Part shown: in pieces, positions 34,201-47,222 of the stretch
How the letters are laid out: each line of letters opens with the position of its first letter
Position numbering within the stretch: position 1 is the first letter of the stretch
Assembly (NCBI RefSeq): GCF_023343835.1
Contig: NC_064437.1
Location: forward strand, 47,965,972-48,029,971
Source of the DNA: Lagopus muta
Taxonomy: Eukaryota; Chordata; Aves; Galliformes; Phasianidae
Reading direction: 5' to 3'
DNA length: 64,000 bases
Notes under the pieces: generated by a model
Database searches by the model: none
What the model saw: only the letters and a program-made list of their open reading frames with translations
Told to the model about the DNA's origin: nothing
Program-made: the position numbers and the translations under genes

Positions 34201-36889
34201 AGAGATTTAGCAAGCACACCCTGAGAGGCGACCTCCCTCCTCTGCTCAGTGCAGCCTCCTGGTTGTTTTATTCTGTTACTTCAAATCCCCTGATGTTAAA
34301 GCCTTTGAGACAACTTCATTCAGCCCCTTTACCCTCTCAGCTGAGGTCTCCTCTCTATTTCCAGCTACCAATTCCTCTGTTGCCAACCTTGCCTTTTCCC
34401 TAGAATACACTTTAAAAGAGTATTCTTGAAATTTGCCACCACTTGACCCTCTCTGAGCAATGTTACATTTCTAATTATTCCGCCTTGAGTGATGCACTGA
34501 ACTTGGTCCATTTCTTTTATCCAGAGCCCTACTGACTTTTTATTTTCACTTCTTCAAACATTCCCTGCCTCCCTCCTGAATTACTTCCAAACCCTGACCC
34601 CTGTTTGGCTATGATTAATTATTTTCTCTTCCTGTTTGATTCTTATTCTATAACGAGATATTCTTGTCTGATTTTCTGATGTCATCCACCCCCCCCTTAC
34701 GCTGTGAATAAACATCTTCTGACTGGTTTGTGGTAACACTGTACCCCATAAATCCCAAAACATCAGATAGCATCCTACGCATCAGAGAATGCAGCCAGAT
34801 ACAAGATTTCCAGGAAAAACTGGGATGGCAGGTTGACACAGAGCTTTAATTGCACAGTGCCAGGTTTGGGTATTTCCACAGTCATCTTTGTGAATCACAC
34901 AGTGGTATAATTCAGTTCCTCCCAGCTCAGCCTTCTCTGCCTAGTCTTGCCAGAGGCAAATTGAACACTGAGAAAACAATGACAGCAGTGAAAGCGAAGG
35001 TGTGTAGGGAAGACGAAGGACATTTGGGTTTCATTTGGTAGAATGAATGGGAAGAGGCACTATGGGTGAACAGGCAGAGGATGGGCAAATCTGGTGAGTC
35101 GCCCACAGGGCAGCTGTGGGAGAAGGGCTGCTGGAGGAGGCACAGTCCCTGCACAGTAGGCAATGCATTGTGCTTCTCATAGCTACTGGCTATATTTGGT
35201 CATTAAAGGCCTGTGCATGCAGCAGGCTTCATCCCTAGAGAAGCTCGGCCGCAAGCCCTCTGTGCTATGCTACCAGCCTCCCCAGCAGCCCACCGGCTAT
35301 TTCCACGCAATGTAGGGCTCCTCCTCTACAACCTTCCCTCGGCTGTGAACTTCAAAGGCCTGGATACAGCCACTACCATCGCAGCTGGCCTCCCTCCCCT
35401 GGACTCCTGACATTGCCATTGCAGAGACGTGATCTCCTCTTCATCCTGTGGGTCCACACATCTGACACCTCCATTGCCTCCAGAAAGCACCCAGTGGATC
35501 TTACAACTCCTGCTGCTGCCCTCCTGCCTTGGTCAGCCTCTCATTCCCAGTCCAGCCCATCACATGACAGTAGCTACTCACCTCATTGCTTCAGCTGCTG
35601 GAGTCAGCTAGAAAATTCAGTGCCTGGAGTCACAGCTGTGCCATCTGCTTTAAGCCACGGCTCTGTCTCAAGATGAATACTTCATATGGTGACAGCAAGA
35701 CTCCCTCAGAGCAAAAGCGAGGTTTGCAAAAGGGAACAAGCTATTTTATAATTAACTTGAGATGCCTGAACCCAAGATGAGAAACACCTTTTAACCAGAG
35801 GCCAGACAGCTCTACAGTCTCTGCTCATCAAGTAGCCTATCGATGTTCCATCCCAGAGACCATCAGTCAAATAGCAGGCCATAGAAATCATCTTACCATC
35901 TCTCCAGGAAGGTATTTTTTGCATGCGGGTCCTGCTGGTGCACCTAGCAAGCTTTATACAAGTACCTTCGTGTACTACAACCAGGCTTGCTTCACTAAGA
36001 AATAGCTTTTTCACTTTGCATTGGAAACACCTCCCTAGGGCCGCAGTATTAAAATTCCCTTCTGTTTCCTACCTGAATTAAAATTCAAAACTAGTTACTT
36101 ACTAAAAATAAAGAAAAAAGAGCCTCTTTGAGACCCACTGTGTCTGCTGCAGACAACTTTGCAGATCTTATTTGCTCTTTAGTGTTTACACACTTGTTAC
36201 AAGCTGTCTCACAGCAGTGCAGATGGCAGTTTTCTTTGATTTATTGGTGATAGAAATCTGTTTATGAAAAACTACTGAAGACTTCACATGCTGGGGCTCA
36301 GCCCTGGCATGGAAGCACATGTAACACCATAATCATGCTTACGCAGGCAGCAACGAAGGGTTATTGTAGTTGCACACTGCTCCACATTTACACAGACATT
36401 TTTTCTTAGACATCAATCAGTGTAATGAGGATCATGTACTCTACACCAGTGCCCTGAGAAATGCCAACATCAGACATGAAGCATTCATAGCAACACTCAG
36501 CATCGATGCAAGAAGCTCCACACATTTCAAGGCTTATGGGAATCCTCTCTGCACCTCCTGCGTGGCACAAGCCTGAAACCTCTCCCGTGATTCCCACACT
36601 TGACCCCAAAGCACCTGCACAAAGTCACGCCTTCTCACTGCAGTGATGGAATCATCCACTTATTCTTCATGGTTAACTACCCCTTTATGATTTATGACAT
36701 CAAACTGTCACAGATCCTACTGTGTGTTGGCATGCTACACTGAAGAGCCATGCAATCCTGTGTGTGCTCCAGTAGAAGTAACTTGCTTCATTCGATCATC
36801 TCTCTATGGGGAGCTCAGCTTCTCTCCAGACTGGGCCACTAACACCTTCTGTAACAAAATGGATACTATGCTGCTTTTGTTTTGTTCTG
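31240..36889. other. Intergenic DNA between MARCHF8 and ALOX5
   Basis: No exon, RNA gene or repeat family is identified apart from the CAA-rich tract at 32600. As the sequence just upstream of ALOX5 it may hold regulatory elements. Around 33,100-33,230 an AT-rich block carries TAATTA- and TATAAATA-like motifs. Confidence 0.5.
32600..32716. repeat. CAA/AAC-rich low-complexity tract
   Basis: About 115 bases almost free of G and T on the plus strand, built of AAC/CAA units passing into AACCC units. Confidence 0.85.
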
Positions 36890-39800
36890 ATTTTTTTTAT
36901 AGAAACACTTTATTGCTGCAGTCAATAACCCTGTGTATCACACACAAATAACCAATTACAGTTTAAGAAACTAAAAATAATTCTGCAAGTGGTAATACTG
37001 AGAATAAGAACATACATGAAAGGATACAAAACTATACATTTAAGTTACTAGAAATTTACTAACTAAAAAATCCTGCAGAACTGTGAAGTGTCTTGTATAA
37101 ACTATACAGCACATGCCAGTGTAAAGTTGTTTAACGTTATACAATTACCTATCTACAAATGTTTTACCTAAATACAAGATCAGCTGCAATTTTTAAACAG
37201 TTATCTTCTATACAAAGACAAGTGCTTTAAGTACTTCATTGGAATATACAGACACCGCAATACCTCAAAACTAAAAAATAATCACAAATTAGAAATCCTG
37301 TTTAGAAGTTTTCTTTGCATATCCAATACAATGCAGTGAAAACCCAGCCAGCAATAGCTGTGCTTTTGTATTTGCCCTGTTTTACCCCATATTTGCAAGG
37401 GACCCAACCCAGACTCACAGACCTCCTTTTCAGCAGTGACCACGACCTACACCAGAAACCTCTGTTAATATGCCCCAGCCTAGGGGAAATTTGGATCCAA
37501 CTCTCACTTTGTAACATACTCAGCTAGCCAAATGCAGGGCAGAGGAACTTGGTCCTGATGCAGCACCAGCACATGCAGACCAGGTGCTCTGATCAGTGTA
37601 GGGAAGTGGCAGGAGGAATGGATGAGTTACCTCTGTACCAGTGTAACCTCTGTTGATTCCCTCCTGCTGAAGCAAAGCCAACCCAATGACATCCAACCAG
37701 ATGACTCTGTCTCCAGGTCTGGCCACCTCTTTAGTCAGCGTATCGGTTTATGGTCAAAAAAGTCCTGAGAATTCATAGGAATTTAACAACTCATGGTCTC
37801 TTAGAGTGGAGCAATCTTCTGCAGCACATGCTGTGCTTCTAACATAATGCATGGTCATGACTTGGCAGATGCAGGGAGATTTCCTTGGCATAATCAGTGC
37901 TTTTCTGGACAGGATGTAAGTCCATAGCATGGGATTTTGGTCAGATCTCTAGAGCAAAAGCTCTGGCAATCTACAGAAAAGGCTATGGTAGCTAAGTACT
38001 AAGAGTACTAAGTCCATACTCCCTCCTATTTTAATTCTTGTCCCAGAGAAGTCCCAGCTAACCTGAACTAGTGCTGGCCAAGGAACAAGGACCAAAACAA
38101 CTCACATTTTGTTTCAGTCATTTCAAAAGCTGCCAAAAGGAAGTTCTGGAATGCCTGATTTGATGTGAGTGGTGTTTTCCATTACCAACATCCAGGTGGG
38201 CAGGATGGAGCTCACCCAAGCTAGCACAAGTGCCTTGCAGCTGGAAGCTGAACACAAGTCAAAAGAATCTCCTTAGAGAAATAAGAAGGAAAAAGCACCA
38301 TTCAACCTTCTTATACGATTTGATAGCACCATGTAGAAGCACAGAACTGTAGCTCCAGAAGCTCCCTGTTAACATTAAGCTAGAATCAGCTCAAGTATGA
38401 CCAGCTTAAATGACAAGTCCTGGCAGATGCATCTCTTCTGCAGCCCTTTCTAGTATGAGCAATCCTCACTAGTAAAGAGAATTTAAATACTAGGCATTAT
38501 TTTCTTTTGGGTAAGAGCTACTGGAGAAAGGGGGTGTAGCACTGGCTAAAACAGTTTTATCTCCAATTATTTTTCCCCAGATGATTTTAATAGGGATGTT
38601 TTTTTCTTCCTATGATACACAGGGCCACAGCAAAAACACTCAGTGTCCTGAATACACTGAATGCTAATTGGTATATACTGCATAGAGCTTCCAAAATGCC
38701 AAATGAGATTTCACAATATTTCATCAAGAATCATTTATGACAGTGATTAAAATAGGACAGGTGTGTTACAATATGCCTTTGTGGCACCGTCAGAACACCA
38801 GTCAGACGCCACGGCCTCTCAGATGCAAACTGGAGCACAAACAGGTTTCATACCAGGACTTGTCCCAGGACTTCCATTTCCCCTAAAGTCCACAGATCAG
38901 ATGAGAATGCATACAGCTGATTCTGTGCATCTTGCAGACATGAAAGCCTTCTGCACTGGGCATTTCAGAAGAAAATTATGAAGGTATGTAAGACCTGATA
39001 TTAACCTACCTGAGTTTATCCAGTAAATCTTTTTCACAGATCAAAACAAGATAACAAGACTGAATGTTATCTGGGTTCTTAGAACGGGATCATTCATAGC
39101 AGAGGGTCTTAGTAATTGCACTTTAAAACATGACGGGCGTAGACAACAAGCTCTACACGCATATGGTCATGAAGACTGCTGTCCAGTAAGGTGTGCAGGG
39201 CTCATCCTACATCACACAAGCATGGTATATCCTGACAACTAGCACAGCATGCAAACCCATGCCAGTGCAGCTATGCTAGGACTGCCTGGAGGTCTGTTTT
39301 TCAAGAACAAGGTACTGTGTTGTTCATGAAGAACACAGCCAGGAAGCTTCAAGCATGAGACCATACAGAGGCATGCATGCACACACTCTACTTTCAACAA
39401 CTCATCGTGTGTGTTCTCTTACCTTAGTCCCATCTCAGGCATTTTTCAAAAAGATTAACATAAAAATAAATAAATAGTATATTATCAAAAGGAAAAAAAA
39501 AAGGAAAAATCAATGATCTCTCATTTTTTTGGGATATGTTAAAGCAACCACTTTTATTATGAAAAAGTCATGCCCAGTGATGTTGTACTTGAAAAGGATA
39601 ACGTAAAACCTGAACTGGACCTAGGGATTTAATTCAGTATCTCAACAAGTAAGTAGAGGCTTTTACGTAGCAGAGAAGTCTGGGAGATTCCTATAGACAT
39701 CATTCAGGAAATTATCATTGACTTTACAGAGATTTAGATTGGGCTCAGGTAGAGAAAGTTAGCATTCATACACAAAAGCCTTGTGTACTGAGTTTCAGTG

Positions 39801-41236
39801 GGGCTTTGTGTCCATCCCAGTCACACTGATGTGAGACTTTGGTTGAACAAGAGCTTGAAGCTGGACAGTGAAGCAAATTGGACAAGTGAATTGACAGCAG
39901 ACATCCCAGGCTTTGGGCAAGTCTGTCTAAAGCTCTGCAAACAGATTTTAAAATTGTCCCTCTTTTCATTAAGGCTGACAGATTAAATAGCCAGTCCCAA
40001 ACTCAAAGCAACAAACAAAGCTATTCTCTGACCATATAACGCATCACATCAGGACTAAAACAGGCAAGTATTTTTTTTAATTCATCCACTTAATGCAATA
40101 CTTACTTCCTAAATTTTCATCTTAGCACCTCCTCTCACAATGTCAAATTCTTGGGTAATTCACACATGACACAGTACTAAAGAAAGAAAACCAATTTCAT
40201 CTGTATTGACTAAATATCTTTCTTCCACAACAGCTCACATTTTCACCAGTATACCAGCAAACCTTTTACCAATGATCTGGAATGACAGTTATGTTAGGTA
40301 TATATACGGAGATTTGTTGATGGTCTGACCTGTTAAAAACAAAAAAGCAAAACCAATCCCTAAAATAGAGCATTGAAACCCTTATTCATTGAAAATGAAC
40401 ACTGTACACATCCACATGTCACGAGTGCAATATCCTTCAAAAAGAATTGCTCCTCAAAGGAAAGCCAAAGAGGCAGATTTTTAGTGTTATGTTTAGTAGG
40501 ATAATGGGGGCATGTGTTGGAAATCATGCATTGGAATTTATTTTTATTTTTTAAATAAGGCAAGAGGCTTACGTTCTAGTAGAATGGATGGGTTAAAGAA
40601 TGAAGAAATGTTCTGCAAATGACACATTCTTTCAAGTTTCATTCTCATTGGACATACACATCATAAAATAAAGATTTTTAAAAGTGCTATATGCTTTGTG
40701 AGTCTCATCACAATATGTAAAGCATAATGTTACACCTGCTGCCTAAGAAAAAATGTTAGTGGCAGTGTTAGCGGTAGATTAGACTCTAGCTCTCTCATTT
40801 CCTGCGGCATCTGGGACAACCTCCTTCATTATGCTCAAGAAAAACAAACAAACAAAAAAAAAAAAACAACCAAACCATACTCTACATGCCTTCCACAATC
40901 ATTTAGAGTCATATTCTAAAGTAACAGACTTCATATGCAGTTGATGACAGTCCACCAGTGGCTTGCTTGATACCACAACCGAGGCTCATTCTACCCAGCT
41001 ACCTGTGGCTCTTTGATCAGTCAGCACGTGAGACAATGTTGAGAGGTACACAACCATGATAACATTAATAGATATGCTGAAGGGATTTTAAAAAATTCCA
41101 ACAAAACACAAATGTAAAAAAAGTCATCCGCCAGCCCTCAGCTGTTAGCCAATTTTAAAAAGGTAGAGCAGCTTGCAGTAAACAATGATATTTTAAATCT
41201 TCAAGGACATACAGAATTACTCCTCCCACCCAGTAA
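36890..41236 (-). other. MARCHF8: Probable MARCHF8 3' UTR, about 4.3 kb
   Basis: This AT-rich stretch has no coding pattern on either strand. It begins right after the MARCHF8 stop and closes at a canonical AATAAA in the gene sense (36914-36909), followed by an A/T-rich tract. There are no CR1 fragments inside, unlike the flanks. Internal signals, for example the TTTATT-containing A/T tract near 40,534-40,550, could give shorter forms. The extent is inferred. Confidence 0.55.
36909..36914 (-). terminator. Candidate distal MARCHF8 polyadenylation signal AATAAA
   Basis: The context in the gene sense is GCAGCAATAAAGTGTTTC, a good poly(A) signal with a GTGTTT element right after it. It is the furthest strong signal before the intergenic DNA leading to ALOX5. 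Confidence 0.5.
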
Positions 41237-41541
41237 TCAGACGTGAAGGATTTCTGCAGCACAGTCTTCTGGCTCTGTGTAATGTGAAGAGTTTGTATCT
41301 GAATGGTGAACCCCAAGCATTTCTTTACTTTCGAAGTTTGGCTCCATTAGTGCAGGTTTTTCAAAAATGTTCTTTTTACTAGTTTCTGGACAGTTTTGTA
41401 CATATATTACTCGGTTATAAGCTTTAAGTCTCTTCCACAGCTGTACGTACACTTTGCATTGTACATACATGAACAGAAGTCCTCCAGTGAAACCAATAGC
41501 CACAACAACCAGCTTAGTCCAAAATGGCCATTCTAGAATCC
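41237..41541 (-). CDS. MARCHF8: MARCHF8 last coding exon: second membrane helix and cytosolic tail
   Basis: This exon is 305 bases from a TCCAG acceptor to a TGA at 41239-41237. It encodes [10 protein letters not shown] and the helix [18 protein letters not shown]. The tail follows, with [20 protein letters not shown], a Tyr-based YVQL motif, and [14 protein letters not shown] near the end. The middle of the tail differs from mammals. Confidence 0.98.
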
Positions 41542-44500
41542 CTGGAAGAAAGGCAAGAAAAAAAAAAAAGGAATAGAGAAAACATCAGGTCAATACTGAA
41601 TCTCTCAAGGACACGCCTTAAGAGTTCTTACTTTGCTGTTTTTCTTGTTCTCTCTTTTTTTCTCCCTTCAGGTTTAACACACGTAGACTTCTAAGCTTGT
41701 TGAGTTCACATAACATATCATTCCTCAAAGAGAAAAAACCCACAAAAACACTTGATCCTTTATGACTAAGCAGTTGTGCAGCACAACCAAGGCAACAGCC
41801 AGGTATAAACTTTAGGTCCTTTTATACCTGTTTTTGAAAGAAAATTTAATCAGATTATGAATGGGCTTCTATGGCACGCTTTCCTCTTGAAAGTAAGATA
41901 TTCAGAGATCTGTTCCACTCTGTGATCACACAATACACACAGCCACAGTCTTTGAAGGGAACCATTGTCACCATTCAGCTTGAGACATTCTTGACACAAA
42001 ACTGATAATTTGATTACCTGCATAAGACCCAGTAGATCGTAGTTGAACTACAGCACCTCTTCTGATGCAAAATGACAAGTGTTGGAGATGCTGAAGCATT
42101 CTGGCAAGCTCACTTGACATAATAAAAACAACCACCAGTACTTTTCCTGAACATGCCCAGTTTGAACTCCTAGCCATTGGATCTCGTTACATCCCTATAA
42201 CATACTTTTAAATGAGAAATGACTAATTTTATACATCTGCTTATACACATCCTGTATCCATCCAGTTTCTCTCCTTCTGAAAGATAAGCATCCCAAGATG
42301 GATATGAGATCATGCTGAACTTCTCACTTTCAGGTTTCTCAGAGAATTAGCAGTGTAACAAAATCATAGCTAAGTCTTCAAAGTTTTTACAAGATACAGG
42401 CCACTGTTCTTTTGGAAATGCACAGCAGTGTAGGACGAATGAAAATATTTTAGTCTCCAGACCCAAAGAGCACTGCAACATGACTACTGATGAAATCCCA
42501 CTAGTGATGAATACCTGGACCTCTGATTCACAGGGGAGCTATCTGATGCCATCTGGAGGCAGCAATAGCCTACGCCTTGCCGTGCAGACATGAATGAATA
42601 AACACATGCACGCTGCAGCTCCTCAGAGCATCCCTCAGATTTGGAATCCAAATGAAGGAAGCAAAGAAAGCAGAGTAACAAGTACTATGTAGCCATAATA
42701 TACCTAGTAATGTTCACCGAATGTATTGAATAAAGTAACGAGGATACGATAAATCTTTGAGAGAAAGTGCTTTTCTTTATCATATGGAAACCTTGCACTG
42801 AAAGAACAATTTCCACCACACGTGGAAAAGATGGTGTTGGATGGAACAGAAACTACAAACTTTCATTCAAAGCAGCTTCCTGACTGAAACTATGAACAAT
42901 CACACCACAGCTAAACTAAACAAATGACAGCAAAGCTGTCTGAAGTGTGACTCTGCTCTACAGAGACTGTAAGAGCTCTGTGGAATTGCACACTTATAGA
43001 TGCTCATTTCCCAACTGCATTTGAGGTTGGCATTCAGTGCTCTGCTCTGTGAGCAAGGACAGTTTGCCTTAAAACCCAGCCTTGGTGCACAGCCTGTTAC
43101 TCCAATCCCCACCTTCTGGGGGAGCTCAGCTGCCTGAAAAAACAGCTCTGCAAGAGCTGCAAGTTCACAGCCCGGCACTCCAAAGTCAACCCATTTCAAT
43201 TTGGTAAGCTCACAGCTGGCACACTGAAGGAAACCTGCTACTCTGGAAGTTAAGACATCCGTGTAGTGATGAATTTCTGAATTTCTCTGCTCCCCACACA
43301 ACCACTCTAATTTCTTCAGTCAAATGTGTCTCCCGCAGAAAAGTTGTGCTAATATGTCTCAAAGATGGCTGAATAGAAAAAATAAGCCTGTTAGTTTAGC
43401 TCAGAGGTTTGGACTTTGGTTCCTGTTCCTTCTTCCCTTTTTTAAAATTGTTCTCTTTCTACTCAGCTAAAGGTAGTCATAGTAGCAAACAGATGCTTAC
43501 ATGCTTGTCATCTCAGTAAATGTTCCAGCTTAGAACTAAATTAGCAAAGCCAGTGCAATTTTGTGTTTGGTTACAGTGGTTTTCTCTTGTATCTGTGCAT
43601 TTCACAAGTGCAAAATTGACACGTAATAGACTTAAAAGAATCTACAGACAAATTTACACCAATTTAACTAAATGACTTTAGAACTGTTCTTTTACATTTC
43701 TCTGTAAAAGAATAACTGTTCTTTTACACATCTCTGCCTAAAGCTGACTGATCTAAGAAAAAGCATTACCTGCTTTCTCAGGCTTTGCATCCTCTCTGCA
43801 TTCAGGATAAAGAATAATTCCAAATGAGTAAGTAGGAAGATAACCAAGTAACGTACCAGTAGTCTGTCCCTGTTTAATCTCTTCAGCAGTCCTGTCTATG
43901 AGGACATACAGAGACCACACAACGCAGGTGATGGCAATGATATGGAATGTTACAGAGCACATGATCTTCCTCCTCTCGCTGGCTGTCATCTGCAGCTTCT
44001 CCCACTGGCAAGAAACCCAGAAGCAGAACAAGAGATTAAGTGTTTATCACAGTTACCAGAAAGTATAAAGAGAAAACACTGATCAAAACCAAAAGCAGAC
44101 AAAGGACCAGTTTCCCCCTAAGTTTTGTAAGTCACATTATTCTTGCTCTGACCACAGTGTGTGCAGCTGGCAGCTTGCTCTGCTATAATGGGTGCAATCA
44201 CTCCTGGTGCAGGAGGGGATAACAGCACTCATCTCCATCCAGAGCTGCAGCACTGAGTTATCCCACAGAGATCCTAGCACAGCTCAAGCAAGTCTGTTCT
44301 TTAGTGTATTCGCAAAGCAATGAACAGCAAGCACCCACAGTCAGAAATGAGCATCATGAAGGGCAAAAGGGTGTCATTGCTCAGGCAGCCATTCAGTAAC
44401 ACGCTGCAGCAGGAGTGGTGCACAATCCAATCACCCAGTATGTGTATGGTATCTCACTGTGGGCCATTAGACTATCCCAGTGTGCAGTGAAAGCTGTTTA

Positions 44501-47187
44501 GCACTCAGCTCAAGGCTGTTTAGTTCTCACCTCCTATCTCTGGAGGCTTTATTCAATCTTCACATTTATTTAACATTACTCAGAGCAGCAACATGGATTT
44601 TATTTTCAGTGTTTCAAGTACACTTAAATATGTGCCCTAAGAGTATACAGCAGAACGGGGATGACAGCTTTTACAATTTAAAGGATGCAGCAAATTGAAC
44701 CCCCCAACCTGCACCTATCATAATGTTTATACAGTCCCAGGAGAAACCACGACATCAGGTCACTGTCGTTTAGAAAGGACACAAAGAAAGAAGGCAGTTA
44801 CTACAGGTGCTTCAAGTATACAGGGAATTTTTCAGAATCAGCTTTTCTTTACTTTTCTACCAATGGCATCAGGAAATTGTTGGGCTTTTTTTCTTTTTCT
44901 TTTTGTCTCCAAAGCAATTTATGTGTATGAAGAAAACTTTTGCAGGTGTGTTGCACATCCCTCATCATATTTGCATGGGACAGTGTTAAGACAAGCTTTC
45001 CTTGTATTTCCACAAACTGCATACAGGGGCACATCAGCTTCTCATTCTCTATGTGCTCTAGAGAGGTGTATTTGGTTTCTCCTAGAATAACTTGCAGAAA
45101 AAGTTGACTTTGAAAAGTGTGGAAAAGTGTGGAAGATAATGAGGATGACCTTAATGAGATCACTCATCAGGTTGAATCATTGTTACCACTGCTGCAAATA
45201 CAAGAATGGTTGAACCATAAAACAGGGATTCTGTGATATTCTCTGTCTTGCCAACAAGCAAGTAAGTCACAGCCACATTTCTGTATAAGTGGACATCCAA
45301 ATCTCATCATGGCAGAAGAACAGAAGATTTCCAGCAGTGATATACCAGACACATATCATGCTAGAAAACTACACACTTTCAATTATTGTTACAAAAAGAC
45401 TGGACAAAACTTTTGCTTTGGACAATATGTTTTAAATAGGAAATGGATTTTGCATCTAAACAATGGTGTTCATTATCTACAGAAAATACAATTTGATTCA
45501 TTTATTCTGTCAAAGTGTAAGCATGTGTGAATATTCTTACAGGGCCACAAGGACTTGCATTTTGACTGTATTCCTCTTTTTTGTTTTGCAGGTAGAGATC
45601 TTCCACTGGACTCTTACTTCTCTTATTATATGCTGGCATCACAGCTGCCAAACCATCCCATACCACTTCATCTTTCCAAAGACAGGAGTGCACGGCAGAG
45701 GAGCTATTCTGCTAGTTTGATTCTGCCCTAGCCCAGAGAGGAAACAAGAGAGGACCCAGAGGTCCATGCTGCATTATTCTTATGACACAGCAAGCAACAT
45801 TTCACAATTTAATAAGCCAGCATTTCTATCAAATCTACAGAACTTTTAGGTTTTATTTCTTTGGTTTGTTTTCATTTGAATTATAAAATGGAGACTCCCT
45901 CTCTTGTCTCCCCTCACTTCCACTTGTACTGTGATGCAGTTTGCTCCTCACTCTCTTCCCCTTATAACTTAACGTTTGAACATAAGACAGACCAATATGC
46001 AGTGATGCAATACAGCCTTAAGACTTTGAGGATGCTAAATTTCATTTCTGCCCTGCAGACAAGCACAAGCCCTATTATTTGTTCCATCCTGTCCGTAATC
46101 ACCAGTTCCAGACAGTTTTGTCCTGACTGACAGGATATGATAAAGGATGAGCTGAAGACACAGCTTGTCTTCTGGCTGCAGCTGAACCTCTAAAGGACCC
46201 TTCAGACATATTTGAAAGGTAAATTCTTTCTTATCCTTCTACTTATGGCTCAGCCCCCACCTCCTGGCATCTGGTCTCTCTCCAATGGATGACCTGTTCA
46301 GATATAACTACTGATGCCGAATGACTCATTTCTGAAGGTGCCCAACAGCTTTTTCTCACCGTGTACCAATATGCAGGAAATGCTTCCCGCCCACTCCAGG
46401 CAGGGTGAGCACGGAAAAATCAGCAGCTAACCATCACCTATGGCAAGTCTTTTTATTTGGGCTCCTCCAATTTCTTTCACATCCTACAGATGGGCTGTGC
46501 AGTTCTGTCTGCGTGATAGCAGAGCCTGTGGCAGCCATAACTGCAGCTCTGAGCTACTATGCTCTGTGCTAAGTGGCTACCAAAGAAAAAGCTACAGCTT
46601 AGATGGCAGCGCTTCTCTGCTGTCATAAGCAGAGGTTGTGCTGTCAACATTACATCCTCTGCTATATACTTTGTGGACCATAGATCTCCATTAAGAAAAA
46701 ATAAATAAATAAAAACCAATAAAGAGTTTGAAATCTGCTCTATTTTCTGTTAGGATTCACTTTTAGAAGTCAGACAAGTTCTCACAGCAGCTTTCAGATG
46801 GCTGCAGTCTGGACTTCCCATCCCTTGTCATTTAGAATAATCAATAATTGAATGTTTCTCAGTTATTATAGTTCTAGACTGAAATTATTGCTGTTAACAT
46901 CTTCCACAGCAAGATTTGTCTGTGGTAAGAACACCAGTGACTTTCACCTCAGAATCCTGATGGTAAGGACCAACTGAATTCGAACGCCTAGCAAATGTGG
47001 GAGAACAAAATTGGTCTTACAAGACACAAAGGTATCTAAGTTCTCAATCACCAGACTTGTGAAAGGTAATTTGTTTATAAAACAAAACAGGTCATAGCAG
47101 CCCAAAGTACCAAAACCTGATCGTACATAATCTAAGAAAAGGTAAAAGTGAAAACATTTATCAGTGAACATCCTTCTACTTACACTA

Positions 47188-47222
<35 letters not shown>

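Noticed and set aside
43753-43856. Open frame continuing past the MARCHF8 donor at 43856
   Set aside because: The GTACGT donor and the exact in-frame junction to 41541 show this to be intron read-through.
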